Of a DNA stretch of 64,000 bases, positions 47,736-57,158 are shown piece after piece. A model generated the notes under the pieces. That model worked only from the letters and a program-made list of their open reading frames with translations, was not told where the DNA came from and did not search any database. Source of the stretch: Streptomyces caatingaensis (GTDB lineage: Bacteria > Actinomycetota > Actinomycetes > Streptomycetales > Streptomycetaceae); contig NZ_LFXA01000001.1 of assembly GCF_001187435.1 (NCBI RefSeq), forward strand, positions 1 to 64,000. The letters run 5' to 3'. A program made the translations under genes and the position numbers. Position 1 is the stretch's first letter; each line of letters begins with the position of its first letter.

Positions 47736-48209
47736 ATGGCTGAGACGCACACCTATGACGTGGAAATCGAATGGACCGGCAACAACGGCTCGGGAACGGA
47801 CAGTTACCGGTCCTTCAGCCGTGCCCATGAAGTCCTGGCGACGGGAAAGCCTCCCATCGCCGCCTCCTCCGATCCGGCCTTCCGCGGCGACCCGGCCCGC
47901 TGGAACCCCGAGGAACTGCTGGTGGCCTCCGTCGCCCAGTGCCACATGCTCTGGTATCTCCACCTGTGCGCCGTCGGCGGGGTGACCGTCGTCGACTACG
48001 AGGACCGGGCCCACGGGGTCATGACGATGGACGCGAGCGGCGGCGGAGGGCAGATCACCGAGGTCACGCTCCGCCCCGAGGTGACCGTCGCCGATGTCTC
48101 CATGACGGACAAGGCCCGCGCACTGCACGACGAAGTGCACTCGGTGTGCTTCATCGCGCGCTCGGTGAACTTCCCCATCCGCCACGAGCCCCTGATCCAC
48201 GTCCAGTAG
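47736..48209 (+). CDS. OsmC-family protein
   Basis: A 157-residue OsmC/Ohr-superfamily protein, which reduce organic hydroperoxides with a cysteine pair. WNPEELLVASVAQCHMLWYLHLC carries the first cysteines (69, 78) and HDEVHSVCFIARSVNFPI the second (Cys138). The order and spacing fit OsmC-like rather than classical Ohr proteins. It directly follows the island and the long palindrome, and converges on the dipeptidase gene. Confidence 0.9.
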   Translation: MAETHTYDVEIEWTGNNGSGTDSYRSFSRAHEVLATGKPPIAASSDPAFRGDPARWNPEELLVASVAQCHMLWYLHLCAVGGVTVVDYEDRAHGVMTMDASGGGGQITEVTLRPEVTVADVSMTDKARALHDEVHSVCFIARSVNFPIRHEPLIHVQ

Positions 48210-48222
48210 GCGATCGCCGCGC

Positions 48223-49410
48223 TCAGCCGTCCAGCGCGCCGATCGTCGCCACCGACGGACCCCGGCGGGAGCTGACGTCCCGCGCGACGGCCTCCGCGTC
48301 GCGCAGCACCCGCACCGCGTTCTTCCAGGTCAGCTTCGCCAGATCCGCCTCCGACCAGCCCCTGCGCAGCAGCTCGGCGATCAGGTTCGGGTAACCGGCC
48401 ACGTCCGCCAGATCCACCGGCGTGAACGCCGTCCCGTCGAAGTCGCCCCCGATCCCGATGTGATCGACGCCCGCCACCTCCCGCATGTGGTCCAGGTGGT
48501 CCGCGACCGTCGCCGCCGTCGCGACGGGCCGCGGGCGGGACGCCTCGAAGGCCTGGTGGACGGCCATCGCCTCCGGCGTCGTGTCCAGGTGGTGGAAGCC
48601 GTGCGCCCGCATGTTCTCGTCCGCCGCCGCGGTCCAGGCGACCGCCTCCGGCAGGATGAACTTGGGGACGAAGGTCGCCATCGCCACGCCCCCGTTGGCG
48701 GGCAGCGAGGCCAGCACGTCGTCCGGCACGTTGCGCGGATGGTCGCAGACCGCCCGCGCGGACGAGTGCGAGAAGATCACCGGCGCCTCGCTCACCCGCA
48801 CCGCGTCCCGCATGGTGTCGGCGGACACGTGCGAGAGGTCGACGAGCATGCCGAGGCGGTTCATCTCGCGGACGACCTCCTCGCCGAAGCGGGTCAGGCC
48901 GCCGGCGCGGGGCTCGTCGGTCGCGGAGTCCGCCCAGGGGATGTTGTCGTTGTGGGTGAGGGTCATGTAGCGCACGCCGAGCGCGTGGAGCGAACGCAGC
49001 GTGGCCAGCGAGCAGTTGATGCTGTGGCCGCCCTCGGCGCCCATCAGGGAGGCGATGCGGCCCTCCGAGCGGGCCGCCTCCACGTCGTCGGCGGTCAGGG
49101 CGAGGCGCAGGTCGCCGGCGTAGCGGTCGGTCAACTGGCGGACGATGTCGATCTGTTCGAGCGTGGCGCTGACGGCGTCGTCGCCGGACATGTCGCTGCG
49201 GACGTAGACCGACCAGAACTGGGCGCCGACGCCGCCGGCGCGCAGCCGGGGCAGGTCAGTGTGGAGGCCGGCGCCGCTCTGGTCGGCGGCGATGTCGCAC
49301 CGGTCGAGGTCGTAGGCGACCTGCTGGCGCAGTGCCCAGGGCAGGTCGTTGTGTCCGTCGACGACGGGGTGCGCGGCGAGGAGTTCGCGGGCGCGGTCGA
49401 GTGCGTTCAT
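48223..49410 (-). CDS. Membrane dipeptidase (M19 family)
   Basis: A 395-residue zinc dipeptidase of the renal dipeptidase family. The N-terminal [14 protein letters not shown] supplies the first metal ligands, EGGHSI the bridging Glu region, VDLSHVS and IFSHSSARA the further His ligands, and [10 protein letters not shown] the final Asp. No signal peptide is present despite the family name. Its start overlaps the purE stop by 4 bases, so it is the last gene of a purK-purE-dipeptidase operon. Confidence 0.93.
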   Translation of the reverse strand: MNALDRARELLAAHPVVDGHNDLPWALRQQVAYDLDRCDIAADQSGAGLHTDLPRLRAGGVGAQFWSVYVRSDMSGDDAVSATLEQIDIVRQLTDRYAGDLRLALTADDVEAARSEGRIASLMGAEGGHSINCSLATLRSLHALGVRYMTLTHNDNIPWADSATDEPRAGGLTRFGEEVVREMNRLGMLVDLSHVSADTMRDAVRVSEAPVIFSHSSARAVCDHPRNVPDDVLASLPANGGVAMATFVPKFILPEAVAWTAAADENMRAHGFHHLDTTPEAMAVHQAFEASRPRPVATAATVADHLDHMREVAGVDHIGIGGDFDGTAFTPVDLADVAGYPNLIAELLRRGWSEADLAKLTWKNAVRVLRDAEAVARDVSSRRGPSVATIGALDG

Positions 49411-49943
49411 CGCTGTCCGCCGAACCCGAAGCCCGTGGCGCCCTCGGCCTTCGCGCGCAGGCGGCGGCCCTTCTCCGTGGCCTGCTCGTTGAGCTCGTCC
49501 TGGAAGCGCCGCATCCGGTCGCGGAGTCCGGCGTCGTGGGCGGCGAGCATGCGGACGGCGAGGAGCCCCGCGTTGCGCGCGCCGCCGACGGAGACCGTGG
49601 CGACCGGGACGCCGGCGGGCATCTGCACGATGGAGAGCAGGGAGTCCATGCCGTCCAGGTGCTTCAGCGGGACGGGGACGCCGATCACGGGCAGGGGGGT
49701 GACGGAGGCCAGCATGCCGGGCAGGTGGGCGGCGCCGCCCGCCCCCGCGACGACCGCCTTCAGGCCCCGGCCGGCCGCCCCCTCCCCGTAGGCGATCATC
49801 TCGCGGGGCATGCGGTGCGCGGAGACGACGTCCACCTCGTACGGGACGTCGAACTCGGCCAGGGCCTGGGCGGCGGCTTCCATCACGGGCCAGTCGGAGT
49901 CGGATCCCATGACGATGCCGACGACGGGGGCGGAACTGCTCAT
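49407..49943 (-). CDS. purE: N5-carboxyaminoimidazole ribonucleotide mutase
   Basis: A 178-residue class I PurE, which moves the carboxylate of N5-CAIR to give CAIR in purine synthesis. [26 protein letters not shown] and [17 protein letters not shown] (catalytic His) are intact, followed by [22 protein letters not shown]. The ATG overlaps the purK stop and the TGA overlaps the dipeptidase start, both by 4 bases, so all three are coupled. Confidence 0.97.
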   Translation of the reverse strand: MSSSAPVVGIVMGSDSDWPVMEAAAQALAEFDVPYEVDVVSAHRMPREMIAYGEGAAGRGLKAVVAGAGGAAHLPGMLASVTPLPVIGVPVPLKHLDGMDSLLSIVQMPAGVPVATVSVGGARNAGLLAVRMLAAHDAGLRDRMRRFQDELNEQATEKGRRLRAKAEGATGFGFGGQR

Positions 49944-51079
49944 TCGGTGATCGTTCCTCGCAGGTATCCGGCGGCGTGGGCGGCGCGCTCGCGCACGTCC
50001 GCCAGGTCGTCGCCGTAGGTGTTGACGTGTCCGACCTTGCGGCCGGGCTTCACGTCCTTGCCGTACATATGGATCTTCAACCCCGGGTCGCGGGCCATGC
50101 AATGGAGGTACGCGGAGTACATGTCCGGATAGTCGCCGCCCAGCACGTTGGCCATGACGGTCCACCTGGCGCGCGGGCGGGGGTCGCCGAGCGGGAGGTC
50201 GAGCACGGCGCGGACGTGGTTGGCGAACTGCGAGGTGATCGCGCCGTCCTGCGTCCAGTGGCCGGAGTTGTGCGGGCGCATGGCGAGCTCGTTGACGAGG
50301 ACCCGGCCGTCGCGGGTCTCGAAGAGCTCGACGGCGAGGTGGCCGACGACGCCGAGCTCCTTGGCGATCCGCAGGGCCATCTCCTGGGCGTGCGCGGCCC
50401 GTTCGGGCGCGAGGCCCGGCGCGGGGGCGATGACCGTGTCGCAGACGCCGTCCACCTGGACCGACTCGACGACGGGGTAGGCGACGGCCTGCCCGTGCGG
50501 GGAGCGCACCACGTTGGCGGCGAGCTCGCGGGCGAAGTCCACCTTCTCCTCGGCGAGGACGGGCACCCCGGCGCGGAACGGCCCGGCCGCCTCCCGCTCG
50601 TCGCGGACGACCCAGACGCCCTTGCCGTCGTAGCCGCCGCGGACGGTCTTGAGGACGACGGGGAAGCCGGCGCCCTCCTCCGCGAAGCGCCGCACGTCCG
50701 CCGGGTCCTCGACGATGCGGTGGCGCGGGCACGGGATGCCGATCGCGTCGAGCTTCGCGCGCATCACGCCCTTGTCCTGGGCGTGCACCAAGGCGTCGGG
50801 CCCCGGGCGGACGGGGATCCCGTCGGCCTCTAGGGCCCTGAGGTGTTCGGTCGGAACGTGCTCGTGGTCGAAGGTGATGACATCGCACCCTTGTGCGAAC
50901 GCACGAAGGGTGTCGAGGTCGCGGTAGTCACCGACGACCACCTCACCGACGACCTGCGCAGCGGAGTCCTGGGGGGTGTCGCTGAGCAGCTTGAACTGGA
51001 TGCCGAGGGGGATGCCCGCCTCGTGGGTCATGCGCGCGAGCTGGCCGCCGCCGACCATGCCGACTACCGGGAACGTCAC
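49940..51079 (-). CDS. purK: N5-carboxyaminoimidazole ribonucleotide synthase
   Basis: A 379-residue ATP-grasp enzyme that carboxylates AIR with bicarbonate and ATP, feeding Pur[16 protein letters not shown] begins the nucleotide-binding fold; [17 protein letters not shown] and [16 protein letters not shown] are ATP-grasp parts; [22 protein letters not shown] holds the metal and substrate site. A GTG codon starts the gene. It is first of the purK-purE-dipeptidase operon and divergent from the GtrA gene. Confidence 0.97.
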   Translation of the reverse strand: MTFPVVGMVGGGQLARMTHEAGIPLGIQFKLLSDTPQDSAAQVVGEVVVGDYRDLDTLRAFAQGCDVITFDHEHVPTEHLRALEADGIPVRPGPDALVHAQDKGVMRAKLDAIGIPCPRHRIVEDPADVRRFAEEGAGFPVVLKTVRGGYDGKGVWVVRDEREAAGPFRAGVPVLAEEKVDFARELAANVVRSPHGQAVAYPVVESVQVDGVCDTVIAPAPGLAPERAAHAQEMALRIAKELGVVGHLAVELFETRDGRVLVNELAMRPHNSGHWTQDGAITSQFANHVRAVLDLPLGDPRPRARWTVMANVLGGDYPDMYSAYLHCMARDPGLKIHMYGKDVKPGRKVGHVNTYGDDLADVRERAAHAAGYLRGTITE

Positions 51080-51262
51080 GCCCCCAGGGTATCCGTACGC
51101 ACGACCGCCCCGGGCCGCCCCTTGGACGATCCTCCAGAGGCCTTCCGCGAGGGGTTCGCCGGACGTTCATCCACACCCCGGGCCGCCCGGGGGCCGGCTC
51201 GCTAGCATGGACGTTTGTGCCCCACGCCCTGCCCGCCCATCCCTACGGAGCCTGACGAACTT

Positions 51263-51769
51263 ATGAGTCATCGGCGCACAGTGCGTTCCCGGCTGGAGCG
51301 GCTGGCCCGCGAAATCGCCAAGTTCGGCGCGGTCGGCGCCATGGGATTCGTGGTCAACCTCATCGTCTTCAACATCTGCCGGCACGGCATGGACCTCGCG
51401 GTGGTCCGCTCCGGCGTGATCGCCACGGCCGTCGCCATCGCCACGAACTACGTGGGCAACCGCTACTGGACGTACCGGCACTGCGACCGGAGCCGGCGCA
51501 GCCGGGAGATGACGCTCTTCCTGCTCTTCAGCGGCGCGGGCCTGGTGATCGAGAACGGCATCCTCGCGCTGTCGCACTACGGCTTCGGCCTGACCTCGTC
51601 GCTCGCGGACAACATCGCGAAGAACGTGGTCGGGCTGGGCATCGGGACGGTCTTCCGCTTCTGGTCCTACCGGACGTGGGTGTTCCGGACGCTGCCGGTG
51701 CAGACTGCCGAATCGTTCCTGGCCGACGTGCCGCGGCAGCGGTCGAAGGCGCCCAGCCACTCCCGCTAG
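51263..51769 (+). CDS. GtrA-family membrane protein
   Basis: A 168-residue protein with four TM segments in the GtrA pattern: FGAVGAMGFVVNLIVFNICR, a second with ATAVAIATNYVGNRYWTY, a third LFLLFSGAGLVIENGIL and the last with KNVVGLGIGTVFRFWSYRTWVF. GtrA proteins are thought to flip or carry polyprenyl-linked sugars for wall and O-antigen glycans. The ATG at 51263 gives the family start; a GTG at 51215 would add 16 residues. It converges on the histidine kinase with 7 bases between. Confidence 0.9.
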   Translation: MSHRRTVRSRLERLAREIAKFGAVGAMGFVVNLIVFNICRHGMDLAVVRSGVIATAVAIATNYVGNRYWTYRHCDRSRRSREMTLFLLFSGAGLVIENGILALSHYGFGLTSSLADNIAKNVVGLGIGTVFRFWSYRTWVFRTLPVQTAESFLADVPRQRSKAPSHSR

Positions 51770-51776
51770 TCCCCGC

Positions 51777-53018
51777 TCAGCCCTGCTCGCCCTCCATGCT
51801 GAGGAACAGGGCGAAGACCGGCGGGCTCTGCTGGAGCAGCTCCAGCCGCCCCCCGTCCGCCTCGGCGAGGTCGCGGGCGACGGCGAGGCCGAGGCCGGTG
51901 GAGTTGCGTCCGCTGACGGTGCGCTCGAAGACCCGCGCGCCCAGGTCCGTGGGAACCCCGGGCCCCTCGTCGGAGACCTCGACGACGGCCTGGTTGCCGG
52001 TGACCCGGGTGCGCAGGGCGACTGCGCCGTCCCCGTGCGTCAGGGAGTTCTCGATCAGCGTCGCGATCACCTGGGAGACCGCGCCGGGCGTCCCCACGGC
52101 CCGCAGGCCCTGCTTGCCGGAGCGCACCAGGGCGCGGCCGCCGGCCCGGATCGCGGGCCGCCACTCGTCGAGCTGCTGCTGGATGACCTCGTCGAGGTCG
52201 AAGGTGACGGCCGACCCGGTCTTGGGGTCACGGGAGTTGGTCAGCAGCCGCTGGACGACGTCGGTGAGCCGCTCGACCTGGGTGAGGGCGATCGTCGCCT
52301 CCTCCTTGACCGTCTCGGGGTCGTCGGTGAGCGTGATCTCCTCCAGCCGCATGGAGAGCGCGGTGAGCGGGGTGCGCAGCTGGTGCGAGGCGTCCGCCGC
52401 CAGCCGGCGCTCGGCGGTGAGCATCCGCGCGATGCGCTCGGCGCTGGAGTCCAGGACGTCCGCCACCCGGTCGAGCTCGGGGACTCCGTAGCGGCGGTGC
52501 CGGGGGCGGGGGTCGCCGGAGCCCAGCCGCTCGGCGGTCTCGGCGAGGTCGGTGAGCGGGGCGGTGAGCCGGTTGGCCTGCCGTACGGCGAGGAAGACCG
52601 CCGCCACCACGGCCAGCAGCGCCACGGTGAGGATCACCAGCAGCGTCCGTCCGACTTCCTTGCTGACCGTCGCCCGGGACTCCTCGACCCGGACGGTCTC
52701 CCCGTGCTCGCCGGTCTCGGTGGAGGTGATCAGCCCGCCCTCGGGGCGGCTGCCGATCTCGATGGGCGCCCGGCCGGGGATCTCGACGCGGGCGTAGCGG
52801 TCGGTGGTGACCTGCTGGCGCAGCACCCCCGACTCCACCCGCTCGCCCCCGGCCAGCCGGCCCTCGACGATGCTCACCAGGCGCACGGCCTCGGACTGCA
52901 CGCTCTCGCGCGCGCTGTTCTCGATCGTGCGGGTCTCGACGATCACGAGCGAGATGCCGAAGACGGCGATCACGACGAGGACGACGGCCAGCGTGGAGTT
53001 GATCAGTCGGCGGCGCAC
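51777..53018 (-). CDS. Sensor histidine kinase
   Basis: A 413-residue membrane kinase. Two TM segments (about 8-28 and 125-147) enclose an extracellular sensor of about 95 residues. A HAMP domain follows, then the phospho-acceptor His212 in DASHQLRTPLTAL and an ATPase domain with N-box LIENSLTHG, G1 SDEGPGVP and G2 STGLGLAV. It sits 31 bases after the response-regulator gene on the same strand and should phosphorylate it. The signal is unknown. Confidence 0.94.
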   Translation of the reverse strand: MRRRLINSTLAVVLVVIAVFGISLVIVETRTIENSARESVQSEAVRLVSIVEGRLAGGERVESGVLRQQVTTDRYARVEIPGRAPIEIGSRPEGGLITSTETGEHGETVRVEESRATVSKEVGRTLLVILTVALLAVVAAVFLAVRQANRLTAPLTDLAETAERLGSGDPRPRHRRYGVPELDRVADVLDSSAERIARMLTAERRLAADASHQLRTPLTALSMRLEEITLTDDPETVKEEATIALTQVERLTDVVQRLLTNSRDPKTGSAVTFDLDEVIQQQLDEWRPAIRAGGRALVRSGKQGLRAVGTPGAVSQVIATLIENSLTHGDGAVALRTRVTGNQAVVEVSDEGPGVPTDLGARVFERTVSGRNSTGLGLAVARDLAEADGGRLELLQQSPPVFALFLSMEGEQG

Positions 53019-53049
53019 GGCGGTGCTTCGGTCCCGGTTCCCTGGGCGG

Positions 53050-53730
53050 TCAGTTCTTCTCGAACCGGAAGCCGACGCCCCGGACGGTGGCGATGTAGCG
53101 CGGGTTGGCCGCGTCGTCGCCGAGCTTCTTGCGCAGCCAGGAGATGTGCATGTCGAGGGTCTTGGTGGACGACCACCAGGTGGTGTCCCAGACCTCGCGC
53201 ATCAGCTGGTCGCGGGTGACGACCCGGCCGGCGTCCCGGACGAGCACGCGCAGCAGGTCGAACTCCTTGGCCGTCAGCTGGAGTTCCTCGTCGCCCATCC
53301 AGGCGCGGTGCGACTCGACGTCGATGCGGACGCCGTGGGTGGCGGTGGCCTGCTGGGGGGACTCGGCGGCGCCGCGCCGGAGCAGGGCCCGGACGCGGGC
53401 GAGCAGCTCCGCCAGGCGGAAGGGCTTGGTCACGTAGTCGTCGGCGCCGGCGTCCAGACCGACGACGGTGTCCACCTCGTCGGCGCGGGCGGTGAGGACG
53501 AGGACGGGGAAGCCGTGACCCTCGGTGCGCAGCCGGCGGCAGACCTCCAGGCCGTCCATGCCGGGCAACCCGAGATCGAGGACGAGCAGGTCGACGTCCC
53601 CCTTGATCCCGGCGGCGAGCGCGGCCGGACCGTCTTCACGCACCTCCACCTCATACCCCTCACGGCGCAGGGCGCGCGCGAGCGGCTCCGAGATGGACGC
53701 GTCATCCTCGGCGAGCAGTACTCGGGTCAT
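53050..53730 (-). CDS. OmpR-family response regulator
   Basis: A 226-residue regulator. The receiver domain has the acidic pair LLAEDDA, the phosphorylated Asp52 in LVLDLGLPG and Lys102 in DYVTKPF. The C-terminal winged helix (ELQLTAKEFDLLRVLV, TKTLDMHISWLRKKLG, VRGVGFRFE) is of the OmpR/PhoB type. It forms an operon with the histidine kinase downstream. Target genes cannot be told. Confidence 0.95.
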   Translation of the reverse strand: MTRVLLAEDDASISEPLARALRREGYEVEVREDGPAALAAGIKGDVDLLVLDLGLPGMDGLEVCRRLRTEGHGFPVLVLTARADEVDTVVGLDAGADDYVTKPFRLAELLARVRALLRRGAAESPQQATATHGVRIDVESHRAWMGDEELQLTAKEFDLLRVLVRDAGRVVTRDQLMREVWDTTWWSSTKTLDMHISWLRKKLGDDAANPRYIATVRGVGFRFEKN

Positions 53731-54211
53731 GGAGGTGATGGTAGTCCGCTCGGGCGCACGTCAGAGCGCACTCCGGAGCACAGGGGGCGAGGGTTTGCCG
53801 AACCTACTACCACTCCCCGGGCGGGTGGAATGGTTCCGTATCTCACTGTGATCCACGTCTCAACCCCCTCCAAATCGGGGCGCGGTGTGACGTATGGTTA
53901 CCGGAAGTCTTGGCATCAATGGGGGACCTTCGGCACGACAGCACCGCCGGAGGTCCCCGTTGTGCACGGGCCCGGAACCCGACCGGAGAACCCCCGGTCC
54001 CGTTCCTCCAGTGAATGACCTGTCGGCCGGGTCCGTCGCGCGAAGGTGCGCGGGGGCGTGGATCCCGGCGTACGGCCGCTCTGCCGGCTCCCCCGCGCGG
54101 GGAGGCGAACCCCAAGGGCGTGGGGGCGAGCGGTGCCGTAACCGGTGCCGGCCAACCCCCATACGGGCGCGCAGCAGCTCCACGCGCGTCCTCGGAACCC
54201 AAGGATCGACC
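53731..54211 (+). other. Long leader region upstream of the peptide transporter gene
   Basis: A 481-base gap between divergent genes with no supported gene. A 12-base-pair hairpin (53922-53933 and 53947-53958, one T-G pair) is followed by more GC-rich inverted repeats to about 54150. The transporter transcript may therefore carry a structured leader. I could not match it to a riboswitch consensus. AAGGA before the ATG is the ribosome site. Confidence 0.4.
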
Positions 54212-55744
54212 ATGGCGTCCAGCCTGACGAAGGAGTCAACCGCGCGGGACAACACCCCCGTCGCCGGCGGCAAGACCCTCTTCGGCCACCCCCTCGGCCT
54301 GGCCCCCCTCTTCCTGACCGAGATGTGGGAGCGCTTCTCCTACTACGGAATGCGCGCCCTCCTCGTCCTGTACCTGATCTCCGGTGGCCCGGACGCCAAG
54401 TCCGGAAGCCAGGGCGGCGGTCTGGCCATGCCGGAGTCCACGTCGCTGGCCATCTACTCGGTGTACGTGGCGATGGTGTACCTGCTGGCCATGCCCGGCG
54501 GGTGGTTCGGCGACCGGGTCTGGGGCCCGCGCAAGACGGTGGCCATCGCGGCCAGCGTGATCATGTGCGGCCACCTGCTGCTCGCCCTGCCCGGCAAGCC
54601 CACCTTCTTCGCCGGTCTGGCGCTGGTGGCGATCGGCTCGGGTCTGCTGAAGTCCAACATCTCGACGATGGTCGGCCACCTCTACAACGGCCCCAAGGAC
54701 CCGCGTCGCGACGGCGGCTTCACGCTCTTCTACATCGGCATCAACCTCGGCGGCCTCGGCGCCCCGCTGGTCATCGGCACCGTCGGCCAGAAGGTCAGCT
54801 GGCACCTGGGCTTCACCCTCGCCGCGATCGGCATGGGCCTGGGCCTGGTGGCGTTCCTCATCGGCACCCGCTGGCTGGACCCCAAGAGCGCCACGGTCCC
54901 GATGCCGCTGACGGCCGCGGAGCGCAACTCCTGGCTGCTGAAGGGCCTGATCTGGCTGGTCATCGCCGCGATCTTCTACGGCGTCGTGGTCGGCACGGGC
55001 CACTTCACGATCAACTGGGCGCTGGTGCCGATCGCATTGATCGGTCTCGTCGTCCCGATCTTCGTCCTCGCCCGCATCAAGCGGGACAAGGAGCTCACCT
55101 CCGAGGAGCAGACGAAGGTCAGCGGCTACATCTGGTTCTTCGTCGCGGCCGCGGTGTTCTGGGGCATCTTCGACCAGGCCGGTTCGACCATGTCGACCTT
55201 CGCCGAGAAGAAGACCACCGACAACGTCTTCGGCCTGCACTTCCCGTCCACCTGGTTCCAGTCGATCAACTCGGCGTGGGTGCTCGTCCTCGCCCCGGTC
55301 TTCGCGGCGATGTGGGTGGCGCTGGCGCGCCGCAAGCGCGAGCCCAGCTCCACGGTGAAGTTCTCCGCGGCGATGCTGCTGGCCGGTGCCTCCTTCGTGC
55401 TCTTCGCCATCCCCATGGCGATGGCGACGGACGGCAAGACGGTCAGCCCCCTGTGGCTGATCACCATCTACATGCTGCAGACCCTCGGTGAACTCTGCCT
55501 GTCGCCCGTGGGTCTGTCGCTGACCACGAAGATGGCGCCGCAGAAGTACGCCAGCCAGATGATGGGCGTCTGGTTCCTCGCGGTCACCGCGGGCGACTGT
55601 GTGATGACCCTGATGGCCACCAGCGGTGTGAACCTCAACAGCTTCGGCGTGATCCTCGGCGAGGCCGTGGTCGCGGCCGTCGCGGGTGCGGCGGTCTGGA
55701 CGTCCCGCAAGAAGATCGAGGGCCTGATGGGCGACGTCCGCTGA
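54212..55744 (+). CDS. POT/PTR2-family oligopeptide:H+ symporter
   Basis: A 510-residue transporter with about 13 hydrophobic segments. The family signatures are EMWERFSYYGMRALLVLYL (the ExxERFxYYG motif for proton coupling) and FTLFYIGINLGGLGAPLV (the PTR2 FYxxINxGS/L signature). It should import di- and tripeptides. The ATG at 54212 is set by the family start and AAGGATC upstream; the open frame extends further without similarity. A strong terminator follows. Confidence 0.95.
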   Translation: MASSLTKESTARDNTPVAGGKTLFGHPLGLAPLFLTEMWERFSYYGMRALLVLYLISGGPDAKSGSQGGGLAMPESTSLAIYSVYVAMVYLLAMPGGWFGDRVWGPRKTVAIAASVIMCGHLLLALPGKPTFFAGLALVAIGSGLLKSNISTMVGHLYNGPKDPRRDGGFTLFYIGINLGGLGAPLVIGTVGQKVSWHLGFTLAAIGMGLGLVAFLIGTRWLDPKSATVPMPLTAAERNSWLLKGLIWLVIAAIFYGVVVGTGHFTINWALVPIALIGLVVPIFVLARIKRDKELTSEEQTKVSGYIWFFVAAAVFWGIFDQAGSTMSTFAEKKTTDNVFGLHFPSTWFQSINSAWVLVLAPVFAAMWVALARRKREPSSTVKFSAAMLLAGASFVLFAIPMAMATDGKTVSPLWLITIYMLQTLGELCLSPVGLSLTTKMAPQKYASQMMGVWFLAVTAGDCVMTLMATSGVNLNSFGVILGEAVVAAVAGAAVWTSRKKIEGLMGDVR

Positions 55745-55767
55745 CGGACGGCGTCCCGTACGGCGAG

Positions 55768-55801
55768 AGGGCCCCCGGCGCAACGGCGCGCCGGGGGCCC
55801 T
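55768..55801 (+). terminator. 14-bp hairpin terminator after the peptide transporter
   Basis: Perfect arms 55768-55781 and 55788-55801 with a 6-base loop, 24 bases past the stop codon. Confidence 0.8.
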
Positions 55802-55845
55802 CCGGTGTCTCCCGCCGCCCTCCGGGCGGCCTCTCCCCTCCGGCG

Positions 55846-56346
55846 CTACCCCGGGGCCGCCAGCTCGGCCCACACGGTCTTGCCGACGCCGCCCTCGTGG
55901 CGGACGACGCCCCAGTCGAGGCAGAGCCGCTGGACGATGAACATGCCGTGGCCCCCGGGGCGGCCCGCGCGGTGCGGGGTGCGGGGGGCGGGCTCGCCGG
56001 CGCCGAGGTCGGAGACCTCCAGGCGCAGCACCTTGGCGCCCCGGGTGACGAGCAGCTCCTCCGGCCCGCCGGCGTGCAGGCAGGCGTTGGTGACCAGCTC
56101 GGAGACCACCAGCAGGACGTCCTCGGCGGCGGCCCGGTGGTCGGCGCTGGCCGCCGGCAGCCAGCCCCAGTCGGCCAGCGCCTGGCGGGTGAAGTCGCGC
56201 GACATCGGGACCGCGCCGCCGACGCCGACGAGGTGGAGCCTGCGGGACGGCCCGGCCGGCCCGGCGGGGCCGCCGGCCGCGGCGGAACCGTGCGCCTCCG
56301 GGCCGGGCTCGCCCGGCGCCGGCCGGGACGGCCGGGTGGTGCTCAT
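55846..56346 (-). CDS. RsbW-like anti-sigma factor kinase
   Basis: A 166-residue protein with a GHKL ATPase domain (about 45-160): DVLLVVSELVTNACLHAG (N box), VSDLGAGEP (G1) and GRPGGHGMFIVQRL (G2). Such proteins bind a sigma factor and phosphorylate an anti-anti-sigma partner. The first 35 residues are Pro/Gly-rich. Together with the STAS protein and the sigma-B-type factor nearby it resembles the SigI module of S. coelicolor. Confidence 0.9.
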   Translation of the reverse strand: MSTTRPSRPAPGEPGPEAHGSAAAGGPAGPAGPSRRLHLVGVGGAVPMSRDFTRQALADWGWLPAASADHRAAAEDVLLVVSELVTNACLHAGGPEELLVTRGAKVLRLEVSDLGAGEPAPRTPHRAGRPGGHGMFIVQRLCLDWGVVRHEGGVGKTVWAELAAPG

Positions 56347-56496
56347 CAGCGCTTCACCTCACCGATTGACCGATAGAGAAGTTGGGAAGAGGGGGTCGGC
56401 CCCGCCGTCGTGGACGGGTCCAGCTGGCTCCTGCCCGGCCGTGCGCGGCGGACACCTGTGACGCGGCTCGCGTGCCGCGGCCGGTGCGGCCGGCCG

Positions 56497-56841
56497 CTAC
56501 TCGGCCAGCGCGGCGTCGAGCGTGCCGTGGACGACGAAGACCGCGCCGGCCCCGGTGATCTCGAAGACCCGGGCCACGACGGGGCGCATCGCCGCCAGAT
56601 GGACCGCCCCGCCCGCGGCCTCGGCCTTCAGCCGGGCGCCGAGCAGGACGTTGAGTCCGGTGGAGTCGCAGAACTCGAGCTGTGAGCAGTCGACCACGAC
56701 GCGTGCGCCGGTCTCCGCGGCGCAGTTCTCGAGGGGTTCGCGGAGCAGCTCGGCCGTATGGTGATCGAGCTCACCCCGCGGTGTCACGACGGCGCTGGCG
56801 CCGTGCCGCCGGACCTCCACCCGCAGCCGGGCCCCGCTCAC
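56497..56841 (-). CDS. STAS-domain anti-anti-sigma factor
   Basis: A 114-residue STAS protein. VVDCSQLEFCDSTGLNVLLGA contains the phospho-acceptor Ser60 in the D-S-T-G-L motif, and TPRGELDHHTAELL the other conserved strand. In its unphosphorylated form it should bind the RsbW-like protein and free the sigma factor. It precedes the kinase gene by 150 bases on the same strand and is divergent from the sigma factor. Confidence 0.93.
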   Translation of the reverse strand: MSGARLRVEVRRHGASAVVTPRGELDHHTAELLREPLENCAAETGARVVVDCSQLEFCDSTGLNVLLGARLKAEAAGGAVHLAAMRPVVARVFEITGAGAVFVVHGTLDAALAE

Positions 56842-57158
56842 GACTCCGACACCTTTTCCCTGGTATCTCCGCTTTTCATCGCGTATCCCTCCGTGGTGTG
56901 CCCATGCCGTGCCATGCCCGCTGAGGACAGCGGAAACCCTACGCGTTCCTTACGGGAGCCGAAAGTCCAACTTCCGGCATTTCAGCCCTGATCCGGACAT
57001 ATCGGACTTGCCAAGGTGAGGTAAAGACCGATACGGCTAGAGGAGTACCCAGAGCGGAGTACGAGCACATCGCCCACCACGACGGCCCGGAGGCGCCGCA
57101 AACCGCAGCACGAGCTCATGGCACCGGCGGCCATATGCCGAGAACGATGGAGGAGACC
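56842..57158. promoter_or_regulatory. Divergent region between STAS and sigma factor genes
   Basis: No gene seen. A weak plus-strand match, TTGCCA (57010-57015), 16 bases and GATACG, could serve the sigma gene. I see no clear SigB-type GTTT-GGGTAA pair. Confidence 0.3.

Noticed and set aside
53960..54200. c-di-AMP (ydaO) riboswitch before the transporter
   Set aside because: Only a short GGAGGCGAACCCC-like piece resembles it; the rest of the two-fold core is missing.
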